From Lagierella sp. (lineage in GTDB: Bacteria; Bacillota; Clostridia; Tissierellales; Peptoniphilaceae), in assembly GCF_029983815.1 (NCBI RefSeq), contig NZ_JASBYU010000025.1, positions 1 to 15,543 of the forward strand: a stretch of 15,543 nucleotides of DNA, in the 5' to 3' direction. Position numbers and translations under genes: made by a program. Positions 13,484 through 15,543 of this stretch are shown piece after piece (the first letter of the stretch is position 1; every line of letters starts with the position of its first letter). The notes beneath the pieces are model-generated. The model ran no database searches, had not been told where the DNA came from, and saw only the letters and a list, made by a program, of their open reading frames with translations.

Positions 13484-14797
13484 ATGAAGAAATTAAAAAT
13501 AATTTTAACGATTATGATGATAGGGTCTTTACTCTATTTAGTAAGAATATTAGCAATACGTAGTGAAATAAGTAATATTGTTACTTCTCAAATTCATGTT
13601 AAGGACAATTTAGAAGAGGCATACAAAAAATGTAATTTGTATACTAATCTTTCAACAAAGGAGAAGTTAGATGATTTTAATGAGCTTTTGATTAGACTAG
13701 AAAAAAATTACATATATTATGATTATGTTAAAGAAAAGTATTGGGATCGAGGTAAAGTTATACAACAAACTAAAAATTTAATAAAATACACAAGGAATGA
13801 TTTAGAATTTTATTATGTTTTGAATGATTTTATTAATAGAACAGAAAATCTGGCTCATTTATATTTGAATACTAATATTGAATTCTTTCCTACTGCTTAC
13901 TCTAATGAAAGTAAAATTGTACAGTTATTGGAAAATGCTAGTGTTAAAGAAAAATACAAAACACTAGAGGAAATCTTAAATTTAGTAGAATTAAAATATG
14001 ATATATTTTCACATATCCCTAAGATAACATATGAATATTTTTCTAATACTGCATATTTAAAGATTCCTACCTTTTTGGAGGATTATAGTAAAAAAGAAAT
14101 TTCACAGAGTTATAAAGAATTATATAATCAAATGCCAGTAGAGTTAGAAGAGTTCTATAAAAATTTGACAGATAAATATAAATATCTTGTTATTGATCTG
14201 CGTAATAATCCTGGAGGTTTTCAATTGTTTGGAATAGAATATTTGATTGCTCCTTTAATAAAAAATCCGCTTAAATGTGAATTTAAACTATTATATAATG
14301 AAAACGAGTATAATGATATATTCTTTAATAGCTTAATGGAATATAATGACAATAATACGATTGAATATAACGAAGAACATACAACAGATTTTAATTTTAT
14401 AAAGCATTACGATAATATAAAACTTAATAATTGTAAACTTATTAAAGAAGTATATCATATACAGCCAAAAGATATAGGAGTAACTTTTAAAGGAAAAATT
14501 TTTATTCTGTGTAACGATAAATGTTATTCTGGATGTGACAATTTTATCAATATCTGTAAGCAAACACATTTTGCGACTATTATAGGTAACAGAACTAAAG
14601 GAGATGGATTTTGCATTTCTCCCTTTAAAATAATCTTAAATAATTCTGGACTAATTGTTGATTATACAGCTACATTTGGGATAAATGATGATGGAAGTTC
14701 AAACGCTATAGAAGGAACTAGACCTGATATTGAACTAAAAGATGAAGATGCATTAACATATATCATGGAAAAGACATCATCAGAACTTTATAAATAG
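13484..14797 (+). CDS. Membrane-anchored S41-type (C-terminal-processing-like) peptidase, candidate RiPP protease
   Basis: The protein has 437 residues; AAAGGA seven bases upstream sets the start. One N-terminal helix (about 5-22) anchors it with the catalytic part probably outside. Residues 60-200 resemble the helical N-domain of S41 peptidases (FNELLIRLEKNYIYYD, YWDRG, HLYL). The core motif DLRNNPGG is at 238-245. The nucleophile is probably S349 in CNDKCYSGCDNF. IIGNRTKGDG (367-375) matches the usual IGxxTxGxG stretch, but the customary GKG lysine is replaced by D, with K372 two residues earlier. EGTRPDIEL (410-418) is the typical end of the fold. I see no clear PDZ domain. Placed after an exporter without its own peptidase, it may trim exported precursors; this is inference. 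It sits between two identical 74-bp repeats, so it looks like an inserted module. Confidence 0.82.
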   Translation: MKKLKIILTIMMIGSLLYLVRILAIRSEISNIVTSQIHVKDNLEEAYKKCNLYTNLSTKEKLDDFNELLIRLEKNYIYYDYVKEKYWDRGKVIQQTKNLIKYTRNDLEFYYVLNDFINRTENLAHLYLNTNIEFFPTAYSNESKIVQLLENASVKEKYKTLEEILNLVELKYDIFSHIPKITYEYFSNTAYLKIPTFLEDYSKKEISQSYKELYNQMPVELEEFYKNLTDKYKYLVIDLRNNPGGFQLFGIEYLIAPLIKNPLKCEFKLLYNENEYNDIFFNSLMEYNDNNTIEYNEEHTTDFNFIKHYDNIKLNNCKLIKEVYHIQPKDIGVTFKGKIFILCNDKCYSGCDNFINICKQTHFATIIGNRTKGDGFCISPFKIILNNSGLIVDYTATFGINDDGSSNAIEGTRPDIELKDEDALTYIMEKTSSELYK

Positions 14798-14829
14798 GAG
14801 ACAAATATTAGAGAGAGTTATCTATCATG

Positions 14830-14903
14830 TTATACAATAAATTTATAGCATCAAAAATTTGATTCTTATCTAAGTATCCAGTTTTATTCTATTATATTGT
14901 GGT
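14830..14903 (+). repeat. 74-bp perfect direct repeat, copy 2 (before the ATP-cone gene)
   Basis: Identical to 13246-13319. Here it carries a detached copy of the last 19 coding bases of the ABC gene, including its stop codon, so it must derive from an ABC 3' end. It ends 24 bases before the ATP-cone start codon. Confidence 0.95.
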
Positions 14904-14927
14904 ATATATATTTTACAGGAGGGCAAT

Positions 14928-15311
14928 ATGGAAGATTTAACTAAACAACTACTTGATTATTTTAAAAACAATGATGTAGATCCTAACGATGTTTCTAAAT
15001 TCGTTGAGGACTTAAAGATTAACGTTCTGGATGAAATGTTTGGAGATGAAGGGGAATGGGTTTTAAAAAAGCTTGGAAATGTAGAATCCTTTGATAAGGA
15101 GAAAATTTATAATTCCATTGCTGTGACTTCTGATGAGGCCAAGGCTGGAATGACATCTTCTGATGTTAAGTTTGTGGTGGACCAAGTTCTTAAGATGATG
15201 AAGTCCATTAAAAGGAATGTCTATCCAACTAAGGAAATCAGGTCCTATGTTCAAAAGGCATTGGAAGATAATGGTTTTATAAAAGTACTTAATCAATATA
15301 AAAGGGGATAG
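14928..15311 (+). CDS. Stand-alone ATP-cone domain protein
   Basis: This 127-residue protein has AGGAGGG five bases upstream. Residues 46-127 fit an ATP-cone: VESFDKEKIYNSI, a middle helix pair, then VYPTKEIRSYVQKALEDNGF and LNQYKRG at the end. ATP-cones bind ATP or dATP and regulate ribonucleotide reductases, alone or within NrdR. Here there is neither a zinc ribbon as in NrdR nor a reductase domain, only a helical N-terminal part of about 45 residues. It may be a nucleotide sensor for a partner coded elsewhere. It is likely a chromosomal housekeeping gene bordering the accessory island, since it has a strong ribosome site and a proper terminator. Confidence 0.85.
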   Translation: MEDLTKQLLDYFKNNDVDPNDVSKFVEDLKINVLDEMFGDEGEWVLKKLGNVESFDKEKIYNSIAVTSDEAKAGMTSSDVKFVVDQVLKMMKSIKRNVYPTKEIRSYVQKALEDNGFIKVLNQYKRG

Positions 15312-15320
15312 GGCGATTTA

Positions 15321-15357
15321 AGGCAAGCACTTAGCTTTATGAGGTGCTTGCTTTTTT
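15321..15357 (+). terminator. Rho-independent terminator of the ATP-cone gene
   Basis: GCAAGCAC (15323-15330) pairs perfectly with GTGCTTGC (15344-15351), extended into the loop by a wobble and a T-A pair, and is followed by six T. Confidence 0.88.
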
Positions 15358-15372
15358 ACATAGAAAAGTCTT

Positions 15373-15543
15373 TCATTTAACTAATTTTAATGGTGTATGA
15401 GTTAATTGTAAGAAAATTTTAAGAATTAGATTGGGTTCAATTCGTTGATTTTTCTCATCTTTAATCATATAATCAGATATAGGAATATATTCCTGAATTT
15501 GACAGTAAAAAAAGAGCAAATCTCCTGTAAGCCTTGCAATAGC
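15373..15543 (-). CDS. 3' end of an unidentified minus-strand reading frame (partial)
   Basis: From the window edge a minus-strand frame stays open for 56 codons to a TGA at 15375-15373. It reads AIARLTGDLLFFYCQIQEYI, then PISDYMIKDEKNQRIEPN and LILKIFLQLTHTPLKLVK. The composition is protein-like, with alternating hydrophobic and charged stretches, and the end lies just past a convergent terminator, as expected for a gene end. In DNA this AT-rich an open stretch of 56 codons is somewhat unlikely by chance but not decisive. I recognise no family. Confidence 0.45.
   Translation of the reverse strand, partial: AIARLTGDLLFFYCQIQEYIPISDYMIKDEKNQRIEPNLILKIFLQLTHTPLKLVK

Noticed and set aside
14333..14569. 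Minus-strand 78-codon frame inside the protease gene
   Set aside because: It is antisense to the catalytic region, Ile/Phe-rich as expected from AT-rich complement, and has no ribosome site.
14828..14863. Tiny ORF starting at ATG 14828 after the protease gene
   Set aside because: It has only 11 codons and mostly reads the 74-bp repeat out of its original frame; an artefact of the duplication.

Overview
The window is low-GC DNA with strong AGGAGG-type ribosome binding sites and textbook TTGACA/TATAAT promoters, so it comes from a Firmicute. The EF-Tu sequence, the stand-alone ATP-cone protein and the purine-rich intergenic repeats fit an anaerobic Gram-positive coccus of the Peptoniphilaceae (Anaerococcus, Peptoniphilus or Finegoldia type). 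That placement is recognition from memory, not a search result.

Layout. (1) 14-988: a tuf (EF-Tu) gene that reads in frame but lacks about 73 codons of the GTPase domain, followed by a perfect terminator. (2) 1024-1843: no gene, but diverged repeats, hairpins and a purine-rich minisatellite. (3) 1844-2598: a small lipoprotein and a small two-helix membrane protein, each with its own promoter. (4) 2712-5904, minus strand: a compact RiPP-like operon with a consensus promoter, a 36-residue Gly/Cys peptide (missed by ordinary length cut-offs), a radical SAM/SPASM maturase and an ABC exporter. (5) 6169-7273: an IS630-type insertion sequence whose transposase is split over two frames, with a convincing -1 frameshift signal. 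(6) 7299-8554, minus strand: two tandem, related exported proteins of unknown function. (7) 8902-9315: a membrane-anchored paralogue of the lipoprotein at 1844, behind a strong promoter with a nine-G tract just upstream. (8) 9403-14797, plus strand: a second, different RiPP-like cluster of coupled lipoprotein, radical SAM/SPASM maturase, two overlapping Cys-rich precursors sharing one cysteine pattern, an ABC exporter and a membrane-anchored S41-type protease. A perfect 74-bp direct repeat flanks the protease gene. (9) 14928-15311: an ATP-cone protein, then a terminator and the tail of an unidentified minus-strand frame running off the window.

How it works together (inference). The island holds two separate peptide-modification and export systems, facing away from each other around an IS element. 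In each, a SPASM maturase with auxiliary Fe-S cysteines would act on cysteine-bearing precursors, and an ABC half-transporter would export the product. Neither exporter has an N-terminal C39 leader peptidase, so the S41-type protease beside the second cluster is the best local candidate for leader removal. The coupled lipoprotein is a candidate immunity or accessory factor. Hairpins between peptide and downstream genes in both clusters could make peptide message more abundant than enzyme or transporter message.
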